A stretch of 64,000 bases of DNA from Aeromicrobium erythreum (GCF_001509405.1 NZ_CP011502.1:2666001-2730000); one strand, 5' to 3'. Positions 39,177-48,846 are shown, counted from the stretch's first letter. Numbers and translations are program-made. Notes: a model not told the origin generated them from the sequence alone.

Positions 39177-40384
39177 GACCCGCGCAGGCGCGCGCCGGTC
39201 GCGACGTCGAACACCAGCACCTGCGAGCGCGGCACGGCCAGCCGGACCGTGTCGCCCGCCCGGCGGCGGTCGGCGGCCGGCAACTCGGCGACGAAGAAGT
39301 TCTGGAAGAGGTCGAAGTCGAGCTCGTCCTCGACGTCCTCGAGCATGGCCTGGACGTCGTCGTCGAGGTCGTACCCGACGTAGACGAGCTGCGTGCCGCC
39401 GCGCCACTCGACGTCGTCGACCTCGCCGACGACCTCGACCTTGGTCTCGGCCTCGGCCTGGGCCGCGATCGCGCCGGCGGTCAGGGGGGCGTCGGTCGGG
39501 GCCGGGTCGGCAGCGGGTGCCGCCTCCTCGCAGTGCTCGGGGCGCACCCCCACGACGACGTGGCTGCGATCGCCGAGGGCGTCCCGCGCCGCGGCGTCGA
39601 GCGGGATGGTCAGGACCGGCGTCACGAGACGGCCGTCCTCGACCGTGGCCGGCAGCAGGTTCATCGCGGGCTGCCCGAGGAAGGCGGCGACGAAGAGGTC
39701 GGCGGGGTCGGCGTAGACCTCGTCGGGCGTCCCCGTCTGGTGCACGACGCCGCGGTGCATGACGGCCACGCGGTCGGCGAGGGTGAGCGCCTCGTCGGGG
39801 CGCGACGTGGTGAACAGCGACGTCCGACCCTCGTCGCGCTGCCACTGCAGGGTGACCGACCGGACGTGCGTGCGGACCCGGTCGGCCTGCGCGCTGAACG
39901 GGTCGTCGAACAGGTAGCCCAGGGCGTCGCGCACGAGCCCACGGCCGATGGCGACGCGCTGACGCTGGGCCGGCTCGAGCTCGGCGGGCTTGGCGTCGAG
40001 GAGCGAGTCGAGGGCGAGGAAGGCGGCGACCTCGTCGATCCGTTCCGCGAGCGCCACCTTGTCGTACCCGCGGCGCAGCCGGGTCGCGAAGGCCAGGTTG
40101 TCGTGGACGTCGAGATGGGGGTGGAGCACGTAGTCCTGGAGCACGAGCGCGAGGTCACGGTCGCGGGGGCCTACCGCGTTCACGACGATGTCGTCGAGCA
40201 GCACGTCGCCCTCGGTCTGCTCCTCCAGGCCCACGAGCACGCGAAGCACGGCCGACTTGCCGGCGCCGGCCGGGCCGCAGAGCGCCGTCGTGCTGCCGTC
40301 GGGCACCACGAGGTCGAGCCCGTCGAGCAGCGGCGTGCCGTCGAGGGCGTCCAGGCGCACGCCCCTCAGCTCCATCGAGGTCAT
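39173..40384 (-). CDS. sugar-type ABC ATP-binding protein with degenerate catalytic motifs
   Basis: A 403-residue MalK/UgpC-type subunit with a C-terminal TOBE-like regulatory region (about 230-403). Walker A GPAGAGKS (37-44) and the Q-loop (Q83) are kept. The signature is LEPAQ (136-140) instead of LSGGQ, Walker B ends DD (160-161) so the catalytic Glu is Asp, the D-loop is SAQA instead of SNLD, and the H-loop His is S194. These changes predict weak or no ATP hydrolysis. Both ends overlap neighbours by 4 bases. Confidence 0.88.
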   Translation of the reverse strand: MTSMELRGVRLDALDGTPLLDGLDLVVPDGSTTALCGPAGAGKSAVLRVLVGLEEQTEGDVLLDDIVVNAVGPRDRDLALVLQDYVLHPHLDVHDNLAFATRLRRGYDKVALAERIDEVAAFLALDSLLDAKPAELEPAQRQRVAIGRGLVRDALGYLFDDPFSAQADRVRTHVRSVTLQWQRDEGRTSLFTTSRPDEALTLADRVAVMHRGVVHQTGTPDEVYADPADLFVAAFLGQPAMNLLPATVEDGRLVTPVLTIPLDAAARDALGDRSHVVVGVRPEHCEEAAPAADPAPTDAPLTAGAIAAQAEAETKVEVVGEVDDVEWRGGTQLVYVGYDLDDDVQAMLEDVEDELDFDLFQNFFVAELPAADRRRAGDTVRLAVPRSQVLVFDVATGARLRGS

Positions 40385-41349
40385 GGGTGGTCCCTTCCGA
40401 TCAGGCGGCGGACGCGGCGGGGCGCGACCGCGAGGAGGACGATGACGGGCAGCAGCCACAGCAGCCCGACCGCCGCGGCCTGCGCGGGCGGCACCTGCCC
40501 GAGGAGCAGGGTGGCGGGCAGCGTGCGGGCGTCTGGCGTGGGTCCCAGGGCGGCGCCGAGCACCACGTCCTGGGCCGACAGCACCCACACGAGGGCGGCG
40601 ACGACGAGCAGGTCGGGCAGCAGCACCGGCACGGCGAACGCGCGCAGCTCCTGCCGGCGGTCGGCGCCGTCGCTGCGGATCGAGTCGCGCAGCGACCACG
40701 GGGCGTCGCGCAGGACGGGGATGCTGAGGAAGACGGCCAGCGGGACGGCGACGAGCAGCAGGACCGGCGCGACCGCCCAGCGGGAGCCGAGCAGGCCGAG
40801 GGCGTCGGCCGTGTCCGACCACGGTCCGGCGAAGGCGACGAGCGGCAGCAGCAGGACCCCCACCACGACGACGGGGACGGCCCGACCCCCGCGCACCCGA
40901 CGACGCGCCAGCGCGTAGGCCGCCGGGACGGCGACGAGCATCGCGACGACGGTGGCCGCGGTGGCGACGACGACGCTGGTGAGCGCGGCCTCGCGCACGT
41001 CGTCGCGCCGCAGCGCGTCGCCGAGGACGGACCAGCGCGGGCTCGACGGGAGCATCGACGTCGCCGCCGTGCCCGACGGGGTGAGGGCGACGGCTGCGGT
41101 CCACCACAAGGGCGCGACGGTGCCCACCACGGCCAGCTCGAGACCGAGCACCGCCCACAGCGACAGCCGACGGCGGGTGTCGGCGACGAGCACGCCGACG
41201 GCGCCCGTGCCCATGAGGACGGCCGCGACGGCGACCCAGAGCCAGCGGTCGGCGCCCGTGACGACGAGGACGCCGACGTTGGCGAGCACGAAGCCGACGA
41301 CGAACGCGGTGCCGGCGGCCCACAGCCGGGAGCGGACGGTGGGGTTCAC
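40381..41349 (-). CDS. ABC transporter permease (MalG-like)
   Basis: A 322-residue permease with about seven helices, overlapping both the ATPase gene and the other permease gene by 4 bases. The membrane core begins ALTSVVVATAATVVAMLVAVP, as in MalG-type subunits. The EAA loop (about RSDGADRRQELRAFAVPVLLP) is poorly conserved: the usual EAAxxDGA-G pattern is reduced to DGADRRQ, matching the drift seen in the partner ATPase. Confidence 0.8.
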   Translation of the reverse strand: MNPTVRSRLWAAGTAFVVGFVLANVGVLVVTGADRWLWVAVAAVLMGTGAVGVLVADTRRRLSLWAVLGLELAVVGTVAPLWWTAAVALTPSGTAATSMLPSSPRWSVLGDALRRDDVREAALTSVVVATAATVVAMLVAVPAAYALARRRVRGGRAVPVVVVGVLLLPLVAFAGPWSDTADALGLLGSRWAVAPVLLLVAVPLAVFLSIPVLRDAPWSLRDSIRSDGADRRQELRAFAVPVLLPDLLVVAALVWVLSAQDVVLGAALGPTPDARTLPATLLLGQVPPAQAAAVGLLWLLPVIVLLAVAPRRVRRLIGRDHP

Positions 41350-42326
41350 GCACGCCTCCCGGGTCGCAGGACGGCGACGAGGACGGCTGCGACCAGGCCC
41401 GCCAGCACCAACAGCAGGACGCCGGAGGCTGCTCCGAGACCTCGCTCGAAGCTCTCGAAGGTCGTCTCCCACGTCAGCACGGGCACGGTGCGCACCCCGC
41501 CGGAGGGCGCCGCGAGCAGCGGACCCTCCAGCGCGCGGAGCGCGTCCGTCGCGCGGTAGAGGACGGCCACCGCCACGGCCGGCGCGGCGGCGGGCCACGT
41601 GACGCGCAGGAGCCGCTGCCACGAGGTGGCGCCGTCGGCCACGGCCGAGTCGATGAGCCGACGGTCGACGCGCGTGAGTCCGACGAGCAGGATCACCGCC
41701 GTCACGCCCGTGCCGCGCCAGACCTCGCCCGCCACCACGGCGAACGCCGCCGCAGCGCTCGACCCGCCGTCGTAGCCGAACCACGCGGGACCGACGCCCG
41801 AGGTGACGGCGTCGCGCCACACCGAGGCCGTCACGACGGGCAGCAGCGCGAACGGTGCGAGCAGCAGCACCGACACCACGGCCAGCGGCAGGCGCAGCCG
41901 ACGGATGCTCGCGGCCACGACGGAGGCGAGCACGAGCTGCACGCCGACGGCCACGACGACGAGCAGCAGCGTCACCGACACGGCGAGCCACCAGGAGCGG
42001 TCGCCGAGCAGGCCGGTCAGGTTGTCGAGCCCCACGAAAGTGTCGTCGCCGACGGTGCTCGACGAGCGCCGCAGGGAGGTCCAGAGCAGGAGGCCGAGCG
42101 GCCAGAGCGTCAGGGCCGCGAGGACCAGCGCCGTCGGCGCCAGCAGCGGCCAGCCCGAGCGTCGGCGTCGGGGCGACGCCGCTGCACGACGACGGCGTCG
42201 TCGCCGCGTGGGCGCCGGACCGATCGGGGCGAGGTCGTGCTCCTCGTCCGCGGTCACGGCCGTCGACGTCTCGACCACGTCGGCCGGCTCCGGCTGCTGG
42301 GGCTGGACGGGCTGCTCGGTGCTCAC
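41346..42326 (-). CDS. ABC transporter permease (MalF-like)
   Basis: A 326-residue permease with an unusually long polar, Arg-rich N-terminus (a run of seven Arg near residue 45), then six helices. The EAA loop is better kept than in its partner: IDSAVADGATSWQRLLRVTWP. GTG at 42326 overlaps the binding-protein stop. Together with the MalG-like and binding proteins it forms a carbohydrate-uptake-1-type importer; the cargo is unknown. Confidence 0.82.
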   Translation of the reverse strand: MSTEQPVQPQQPEPADVVETSTAVTADEEHDLAPIGPAPTRRRRRRRAAASPRRRRSGWPLLAPTALVLAALTLWPLGLLLWTSLRRSSSTVGDDTFVGLDNLTGLLGDRSWWLAVSVTLLLVVVAVGVQLVLASVVAASIRRLRLPLAVVSVLLLAPFALLPVVTASVWRDAVTSGVGPAWFGYDGGSSAAAAFAVVAGEVWRGTGVTAVILLVGLTRVDRRLIDSAVADGATSWQRLLRVTWPAAAPAVAVAVLYRATDALRALEGPLLAAPSGGVRTVPVLTWETTFESFERGLGAASGVLLLVLAGLVAAVLVAVLRPGRRA

Positions 42327-43561
42327 GGCAGCCTCCCGGCGACGGCGTCGCGGACCGCCGCCTGGGAACGGCGCGGGGTGGCCGACCCGACCGAGGAGAT
42401 CGGCGTCCACGTCTTCACGAGCGCCGCCCGCGCCTGCATCCAGTACGGGGTGGACGGCAGCGTGACCGCGCTGTCGACGGCCGGACGGGTGACGTCGGCG
42501 AGCGGATACCCGGCCTTCACGGCATCGAGGTCGTAGGTGCTCACACGCGCCGCGCTGTGCCCCGAGCCGGTCATGACCGAGGCGAGGAGGTCGTCGGAGG
42601 TCAGGCACGAGATCGCCTCGTACGACAGCGACGTGTCGGGCGCGAACAACGGCACGGCGAGCGCGACCCCCGTGCTGGGCGCGGCCGGCGTGCCGTCGAC
42701 CTCGGGGAACGCCGCCCACTGCAGGTCGCTGGCCACGGGTGCGACGGCAGGGTCGGAGACGAACGAGCTGGGCGCGAGCACGAACCCCCCGCGGCGCGCG
42801 AGCCCCTCAGCGGCGTCGACCGACGGATCGGCGCCGAGACCGGACCGGCCCAGCCGGCTCACGATGCGGGCGGCCGTGCGGCCGGCCGCGGAGTCCAGAC
42901 CCACCTCAGGACTGCGTCCGGCGCCCTTCAGCAGCGTGCCACCGGCGCCGGCGACGAGCGCGTCCACCCACGCCGCGAGGCCCTCGCCGTCGGGGTCGTC
43001 GACGAGCACCTGGCGACCGGTGCGCTCGGCACCCGTCAGCAGGTCGTCCCACGAGACCGGCTTGGTCGTGTCGAGCCCGGCCCGTTCGGCCGTGTTGCCC
43101 CGCCACCACAGCAGCCACGGGTCGAAGGTCCAGGGCGCGGCGACGACCAGCCCGTCGACCGTCACCGAGCGCAGCGCGGCCGGTGCGACGTCCTGCGCGA
43201 ACGGGGTCTTGAGGTCCTCCGGGACGGGCGCGAGCACCTGCGCGGCCGCCATCTCCGCGCTCCACGCGGTGTCCATGCTGAACAGGTCGATCGAGTCGTC
43301 CTTCGCGAGCAGCCGGCGCATCAGCGTCGCGTGCCGCTCCTCGACGTCGTCGGGCAGCCGCTCGACCTCGATGCGGTAGTCGCCGCCGGAGCCCTCGCTG
43401 CAGGTCTGCGCGAGCGCGTCGACGTCGGCGCGCTCGGGGCCCACGTACCAGTGCAGCACGGGCACGTCGTCGACGGCGTCCTCGTCGGGTGAGCCGCCGC
43501 AGGCGGCCGCGAGCAGCATGGAGGCAGCGACGAACGCCGCGGACACGCCCCTCCTGGTCAC
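42323..43561 (-). CDS. extracellular solute-binding lipoprotein of the ABC operon
   Basis: A 412-residue lipoprotein: signal peptide with lipobox LAAAC (C21). The remainder resembles family 1 (maltose-type) binding proteins: LHWYVGP, DSIDLFSMDTAWSAEMAAA, VSWDDLLTGAERTG and AFPEVDGTPAAPSTGVALAV. Ligand unknown, probably an oligosaccharide. It is the first gene of the operon; a strong hairpin lies just upstream. Confidence 0.88.
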   Translation of the reverse strand: MTRRGVSAAFVAASMLLAAACGGSPDEDAVDDVPVLHWYVGPERADVDALAQTCSEGSGGDYRIEVERLPDDVEERHATLMRRLLAKDDSIDLFSMDTAWSAEMAAAQVLAPVPEDLKTPFAQDVAPAALRSVTVDGLVVAAPWTFDPWLLWWRGNTAERAGLDTTKPVSWDDLLTGAERTGRQVLVDDPDGEGLAAWVDALVAGAGGTLLKGAGRSPEVGLDSAAGRTAARIVSRLGRSGLGADPSVDAAEGLARRGGFVLAPSSFVSDPAVAPVASDLQWAAFPEVDGTPAAPSTGVALAVPLFAPDTSLSYEAISCLTSDDLLASVMTGSGHSAARVSTYDLDAVKAGYPLADVTRPAVDSAVTLPSTPYWMQARAALVKTWTPISSVGSATPRRSQAAVRDAVAGRLP

Positions 43562-43582
43562 GGGGTCACTCTGCCACAGCAG

Positions 43583-43621
43583 ACCGCGTGCCGGACGTCG
43601 TTGCGACGTCCGGCACGCGGT
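43583..43621. terminator. 18-bp perfect hairpin between phoH2 and the ABC operon
   Basis: ACCGCGTGCCGGACGTCG (43583-43600) and its exact complement (43604-43621) around TTG. It lies 26 bases after the phoH2 stop and 22 bases before the binding-protein start, both on the minus strand, so it should end phoH2 transcription. No T-run. Confidence 0.65.
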
Positions 43622-43646
43622 GTCCGCATCCGCCTCCAGGAGGGCG

Positions 43647-44996
43647 TCAGATGCCGATGTCCTCCAGCATCTCGGTGACCAGCGCGGCGACAGGCGACCG
43701 CTCGGACCGGGTGAGGGTGACGTGCGCGAACAGCGGGTGGCCCTTGAGCTTCTCGACCACCGCGACGACGCCGTCGTGGCGTCCGACGCGCAGGTTGTCG
43801 CGCTGCGCGACGTCGTGGGTCAGGACCACCTTGGAGTTCGCGCCGATGCGCGAGAGCACCGTGAGGAGCACGTTGCGCTCCAGCGACTGCGCCTCGTCGA
43901 CGATGACGTACGCGTCGTGCAGCGACCGACCCCGGATGTGGGTCAGCGGCAGGACCTCGAGCATCCCGCGGTCGAGAATCTCGTCGACGACGTGCGGCGA
44001 CGCGACGGCGCCGAGGGTGTCGAACACGGCCTGCGCCCAGGGCCCCATCTTCTCGTCGGAGCTGCCCGGCAGGTAGCCGAGCTCCTGCCCGCCGACCGCA
44101 TACAGCGGACGGAACACGACGACCTTCTTGTGCTGACGGCGCTCCATGACCGCCTCGAGGCCCGCGCAGATCGCGAGCGCCGACTTGCCGGTGCCGGCGC
44201 GGCCACCGAGCGACACGATCCCGACCTCGGGGTCGAGGAGCAGGTCGAGCGCGACGCGCTGCTCGGCCGAGCGGCCGTGCAGGCCGAACGCGTCGCGGTC
44301 GCCGCGGACCAGCTGCACCCGCTTGTCGGGCGTGATCCGGCCGAGCCCGCTGCCCTTGTCCGACAGCAGCACCAACCCCGTGTGGCACGGGAGGTCGCGC
44401 GCGGTCTCGTCGTCCAGGAGGGCGACGTCGAGGCTGCCCTCCTCATACAGCGCGTCGAGGTCGGCGGAGTCGACCTCGAGCTCGCGCATGCCGGTCCAGC
44501 CGGACTCGAGGGCCAGCTCGGCGCGGTACTCCTCCGCCGACAGGCCGACCGCCGACGCCTTGACCCGCATCGGCAGGTCCTTGGAGACGAGCGTGACGTG
44601 GCGCCCCTCGTCGGCGAGGTTCTTCGCGACGGCGAGGATGCGCGTGTCGTTGTCGCCGAGGCGGAAGCCGGCGGGCAGGGCCTCGGGGTTGGTGTGGTTC
44701 AGCTCGACGCGGATCGTGCCGCCCTCCGTGCCGATGGGCAGGGGGACGTCGAGCATGCCGTGCTGGACGCGCAGGTCGTCGAGGAAGCGCAGTGCCGTGC
44801 GGGCGAAGTAGCCGAGCTCGGGGTGGTGGCGCTTGCCCTCGAGCTCGGTGATGACGACGACCGGGATGACGACCTCGTGCTCGTGGAAGCGATGCACCGC
44901 CCCTGGGTCGGCCAGCAGGACGCTGGTGTCGAGGACGTAGGTGCGGACTGCCTCGGCGGAGGTGGCGGCGGCGCTGACGGGCTGCTTGACAGTCAT
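43647..44996 (-). CDS. phoH2: PIN-PhoH ribonuclease/ATPase (PhoH2, Rv1095-like)
   Basis: A 449-residue two-domain protein. An N-terminal PIN nuclease (about 18-145) has acidic residues D23, E51, D115 or D117, and D140. A C-terminal PhoH P-loop ATPase has Walker [10 protein letters not shown] (264-272) and Walker B VIVDEAQ (364-370). Mycobacterial PhoH2 is an ATP-dependent RNA-unwinding RNase. It is preceded by an AGGGAG site. The small upstream PhoAT partner described in mycobacteria is not recognisable; array 2 occupies that side. Confidence 0.92.
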   Translation of the reverse strand: MTVKQPVSAAATSAEAVRTYVLDTSVLLADPGAVHRFHEHEVVIPVVVITELEGKRHHPELGYFARTALRFLDDLRVQHGMLDVPLPIGTEGGTIRVELNHTNPEALPAGFRLGDNDTRILAVAKNLADEGRHVTLVSKDLPMRVKASAVGLSAEEYRAELALESGWTGMRELEVDSADLDALYEEGSLDVALLDDETARDLPCHTGLVLLSDKGSGLGRITPDKRVQLVRGDRDAFGLHGRSAEQRVALDLLLDPEVGIVSLGGRAGTGKSALAICAGLEAVMERRQHKKVVVFRPLYAVGGQELGYLPGSSDEKMGPWAQAVFDTLGAVASPHVVDEILDRGMLEVLPLTHIRGRSLHDAYVIVDEAQSLERNVLLTVLSRIGANSKVVLTHDVAQRDNLRVGRHDGVVAVVEKLKGHPLFAHVTLTRSERSPVAALVTEMLEDIGI

Positions 44997-45199
44997 GTCT
45001 GACTCCCTGCGAAGAACCCGCGCGCCCCTGCGCCGGCCCTTCCCTACTCGGTGGGTGTGGGGCGGCTGGGCTCCGGGGCGAGCATCAACACCCTCGCAAC
45101 GTACGTCCGCCCCCGTGCCCGGGCGCGGCGACACGCTGCGCGTCATGTAACGCCGAGATGAACTCTGCGCACCCACCACTCCGCGCATCCCGCCAGCGC

Positions 45200-47326
45200 G
45201 GGCCCAGCCCCAGCGTCGGCGTGGAGTGGTCTCGATACGCCCGGAGCACGCTCGTCCCTCGCGGCTCCGCGCTACTCGACCACCGGAATGTTCCGCTGGT
45301 CGAGTAGTGGCCACGCGCGAGGAACGAGCGCCGTGGCCGCGTATCGAGACCACCCGGCAACAGCCCAGCGCGAACCAACCCCCCAGCGCCCGCTTGGAGT
45401 GGTCTCGATACGCCGCCGCCAGCTCCTCCGTCGCGACGTCGGCTACTCGACCAGCGAAACGTTCCGCTGGTCGAGTAGCGGCGACGGCGAGCGCCAGCGA
45501 GCACGTCGCCGCGTATCGAGACCACCCGGCAACAGCCCAGCGCGAACCAACCCCCCAGCGCCCGCTTGGAGTGGTCTCGATACGCCGCCGCCAGCTCCTC
45601 CGTCGCGACGTCGACTACTCGACCAACGACACCCACCGCTGGTCGAGTAGCGGCGACGGCGAGCGCCAGCGAACTCGTCGCTGCGTATCGAGACCACCCG
45701 GCAACAGCCCAGCGCGAACCAACCCCCCAGCGCCCGCTTGGAGTGGTCTCGATACGCCGCCGCCAGCTCCTCCGTCGCGACGTCGACTACTCGACCAACG
45801 ACACCCACCGCTGGTCGAGTAGCGGCGACGGCGAGCGCCAGCGAACTCGTCGCTGCGTATCGAGACCACCCGGCAACAGCCCAGCGCGAACCAACCCCCA
45901 GCGACAGCCCAGAGTGGTCTCGATACACCTCCCCTCGCTGGCGCTCGTGGAGGCACTCGACCAGCGGAAGGTTCCGCTGGTCGAGTAGCGGCGACGGCGA
46001 GCGCCAGCGAGCACGTCGCTGCGTATCGAGACCACCCGGCAACAGCCCAGCGCGAACCGACCGCCAGCGTCGGCGTGCAGTGGTCTCGATACGTCACCTC
46101 ACGCCTCGTCCCTCGGCGGAGGCGACTACTCGACCAGCAACACCCACCGCTGGTCGAGTAGCGGCGACGGCGAGCGCCAGCGAGCACGTCGCTGCGTATC
46201 GAGACCACCCGGCAACAGCCCAGCGCGAACCAACCGCCAGCGCCCGCTTGGAGTGGTCTCGATACGCCGCCGCCAGCTCCTCCGTCGCGACGTCGACTAC
46301 TCGACCAGCGACACCCACCGCTGGTCGAGTAGCGGCGACGGCGAGCGCCAGCGAGCACGTCGCTGCGTATCGAGACCACCTGGCAACAGCCCAGCGCGAA
46401 CCAACCCCCAGCGACAGCCCAGAGTGGTCTCGATACGCCGCCGCCAGCTCCTCCGTCGCGGCGTCGACTACTCGACCAGCGGACCCCACCGCTGGTCGAG
46501 TAGCGGCGACGGCGAGCGCCAGCGAGCTCGTCGCTGCGTATCGAGACCACCCGGCAACAGCCCAGCGCGAACCAACCCCCAGCGACAGCCCAGAGTGGTC
46601 TCGATACATCTCCCCTCGCTGGCGCTCGTGGAGGCACTCGACCAGCGGTGGGGTCCGCTGGTCGAGTAGTCCGACCGGCGACGAAGGAGCCCCGGTCGGA
46701 CGTATCGAGACCACCCGGCAACGGCCCAGCGCGGACCGGCCCCCAGCGACAGCCCAGAGTGGTCTCGATACGCCGCCGCCTGCTCCTTCGTCGCGACGTC
46801 GGCTACTCGACCAGCGACACCCACCGCTGGTCGAGTAGCGGCGACGGCGAGCGCCAGCGAGCACGTCGCCACGTATCGAGACCACCCGGCAACAGCCCAG
46901 CGCGAACCAACCCCCAGCGACAGCTCAGAGTGGTCTCGATACGCCCGGAGCACGCTCGTCCCTCGCGGCTCCGCGCTACTCGACCAGCGGTATCGCTGGT
47001 CGAGTAGCGGCGACGGCGAGCGCCAGCGAGCACGTCGCTGCGTACCGAGACCACCCGGCAACAGCCCAGCGCGAACCGACCCCCAGCGACAGCCCAGAGT
47101 GGTCTCGATACATCTCCCCTCGCTGGCGCTCGTGGAGGCACTCGACCAGCGGTGGGGTCCGCTGGTCGAGTAGTCCGACCGGCGACGAAGGAGCCCCGGT
47201 CGGACGTATCGAGACCACCCGGCAACAGCCCAGCGCGAACCAACCCCCCAGCGCCCGCTTGGAGTGGTCTCGATACGCCGCCGCCAGCTCCGTCGTCGCG
47301 ACGTCGACTACTCGACCAGCGACAGC
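45200..47326. repeat. palindrome array 2: thirteen ~165-173-bp mosaic units
   Basis: Lies between the cis-prenyltransferase 3' end and the phoH2 5' side. GGTCTCGATAC recurs at 45228, 45401, 45573, 45745, 45916, 46082, 46255, 46426, 46597, 46761, 46932, 47101 and 47266. The boxes match array 1, but the modules differ: X variants such as CGCCGCCAGCTCCTCCGTCG or CACCTCCCCTCGCTGG, Y variants such as GGCGACGGCGAGCGCC or TCCGACCGGCGACGAAGG (a hairpin with CCGGTCGGA). The last CTACTCGACCAGC ends six bases before the uppS-type stop codon. The stretch 44997-45200 holds only the phoH2 leader. No gene is seen in the array. Confidence 0.9.
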
Positions 47327-48091
47327 TCAGGCGCCGAAGCGGCGCTCGCGGGCGGCGTAGGAGCGCATCGCGCGGAGGAGGTCGACGCGGCGGAAGGCGG
47401 GCCAGAGGACGTCGGAGAAGTAGAACTCGCTGTGCACGCTCTGCCACAGCAGGAAGCCCGACAGCCGCTGCTCGCCCGACGTGCGGATGACGAGGTCGGG
47501 GTCGGGCTGGCCCTTCGTGTACAGGTGGTCGGCGATGTGGTCGACCTCGAGCGTCGCCGCGACCTCCTCCAGCGTGCGACCCTTGGCCGCCTCCGCGAGC
47601 AGGAGGGCACGCATGGCGTCGGTCAGCTCCTGCCGTCCGCCGTAGCCGACGCACACGTTGACGTGCATCAGGCCCTCGCCCGACGGCGACGCCGCGGCGG
47701 CGCGCTGCAGACGCGCGGAGGAGTCGGCGGGCAGTAGCTGGAGGTTGCCGATGAGCCGCACGTGCCAGCGTCCGTCCTCGGCGAGCCGTCCGACGAGGTC
47801 CTCGACCGCGTCGAGGATGCTCGCCAGCTCCGCCTCGGGGCGTTGCAGGTTGTCGGTCGACAGCACCCAGAACGTGACCGTCCCGACGCCCAGCTCGTGG
47901 CACCAGTCGAGGAACTCATCGACCTTCGCCGCACCCGCCCGGTAGCCCTGGTCGAGGCCCATGCGGGCGTCCTTCGCCCAGCGTCGGTTGCCGTCGACGA
48001 TCGCGCCGACGTGGCGTGGCAGGCGATCGGGATCGAGGCGTCTGAGGAGCCGCCGCTCGTACGCGCCGTAGGCGACCTGGCTCAGACCCAT
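47327..48091 (-). CDS. cis-prenyltransferase, short-chain Z-FPP synthase type (Rv1086-like)
   Basis: A 254-residue polyprenyl diphosphate synthase. Catalytic D33 in IVDGNRRWAK, then STDNLQRP, VGYGGRQE and LYTKGQPDPDLVIRTSGEQRLSG are diagnostic. It condenses IPP onto allylic diphosphates in Z configuration for polyprenyl carriers. The neighbouring haemolysin III and motif detail resemble M. tuberculosis Rv1086 (omega,E,Z-FPP synthase), so uppS itself may lie elsewhere. ATG 48091 follows GAGG at good spacing; ATG 48100 is the alternative. Confidence 0.9.
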   Translation of the reverse strand: MGLSQVAYGAYERRLLRRLDPDRLPRHVGAIVDGNRRWAKDARMGLDQGYRAGAAKVDEFLDWCHELGVGTVTFWVLSTDNLQRPEAELASILDAVEDLVGRLAEDGRWHVRLIGNLQLLPADSSARLQRAAAASPSGEGLMHVNVCVGYGGRQELTDAMRALLLAEAAKGRTLEEVAATLEVDHIADHLYTKGQPDPDLVIRTSGEQRLSGFLLWQSVHSEFYFSDVLWPAFRRVDLLRAMRSYAARERRFGA

Positions 48092-48131
48092 GGACCTCAT
48101 CTCATCACATCGGATGCTCAGGCCGAGGGGC

Positions 48132-48137
48132 TACTCT
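48132..48137 (+). promoter_or_regulatory. -10 TACTCT of the haemolysin III gene (leaderless)
   Basis: TACTCT seven bases before the ATG at 48145. Confidence 0.45.
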
Positions 48138-48144
48138 TCCCTCT

Positions 48145-48846
48145 ATGCCACGGACCGATCTCGAAGCCACGACCGACGAGGTGTCCGACCGCATCCGGGA
48201 CAACCTGGAGGAGATCAAGCCGAGGCTGCGCGGCTGGCTCCACGCGGGGACCGCACCCCTCGCCTTCATCTCCTTCCTCGTGATGATGGTGATCGCCGAC
48301 GACACGCTCGTGCGGGCCGGCGTCGCGATCTTCATGGTGAGCGCGCTGCTGCTGTTCGGCTGCTCGGCGCTGTACCACACGCGCACCTGGTCCGACGAGG
48401 CTCGCATCGTGTGGAAGCGCATCGACCACGCCAACATCTTCCTGCTCATCGCCGGCTCGTACACGCCGTTCAGCCTGCTGCTGCTCGACACCCGGCAGGC
48501 CGTGATCATGCTGTCGCTCGTGTGGGGCGGGGCGCTGCTCGGTGTCGCGTTCCGCGTGTTCTGGGTGGGCGCGCCGCGCTGGATCTACGTGCCGCTGTAC
48601 GTGCTGCTCGGCTGGGCCGCGGTGCTGTACTGGGGTGAGTTCGTCGACCAGGCCTCGACCGCGGTGCTGGTCCTCATGATCGTCGGCGGCGGTCTGTACA
48701 CGCTGGGCGCGCTGGTCTACGGCTTCAAGTGGCCCGACCCGTTCCCGCGCTGGTACGGCTTCCACGAGGTGTTCCACACGCTCACGATCGCCGCGTTCAT
48801 CGTGCACTACATCGGCGTGAGCCTGCTCGCCTACCAGCAGCGGTGA
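48145..48846 (+). CDS. haemolysin III / PAQR-family membrane protein
   Basis: A 233-residue seven-helix protein of the TrhA/PAQR family. The three metal-coordinating histidines are likely in SALYHTRTW, FHEVFHTLT and the final IVHYIG, in the usual places. Bacterial members influence membrane lipid homeostasis; haemolysis is not a reliable assignment. It corresponds to Rv1085c and shares GTGA with the helicase gene. Confidence 0.9.
   Translation: MPRTDLEATTDEVSDRIRDNLEEIKPRLRGWLHAGTAPLAFISFLVMMVIADDTLVRAGVAIFMVSALLLFGCSALYHTRTWSDEARIVWKRIDHANIFLLIAGSYTPFSLLLLDTRQAVIMLSLVWGGALLGVAFRVFWVGAPRWIYVPLYVLLGWAAVLYWGEFVDQASTAVLVLMIVGGGLYTLGALVYGFKWPDPFPRWYGFHEVFHTLTIAAFIVHYIGVSLLAYQQR

Noticed and set aside
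36612-47007. Open frames of 70-370 residues across the repeat arrays with recurring peptides such as ATRPAAGSAGRV
   Set aside because: Direct translations of the palindromic units on both strands; no promoter or ribosome site and no independent codon signature.
36580-47326. Possible CRISPR arrays
   Set aside because: Units are long nested palindromes of about 165-173 bp without unique spacers, and no cas genes are present.
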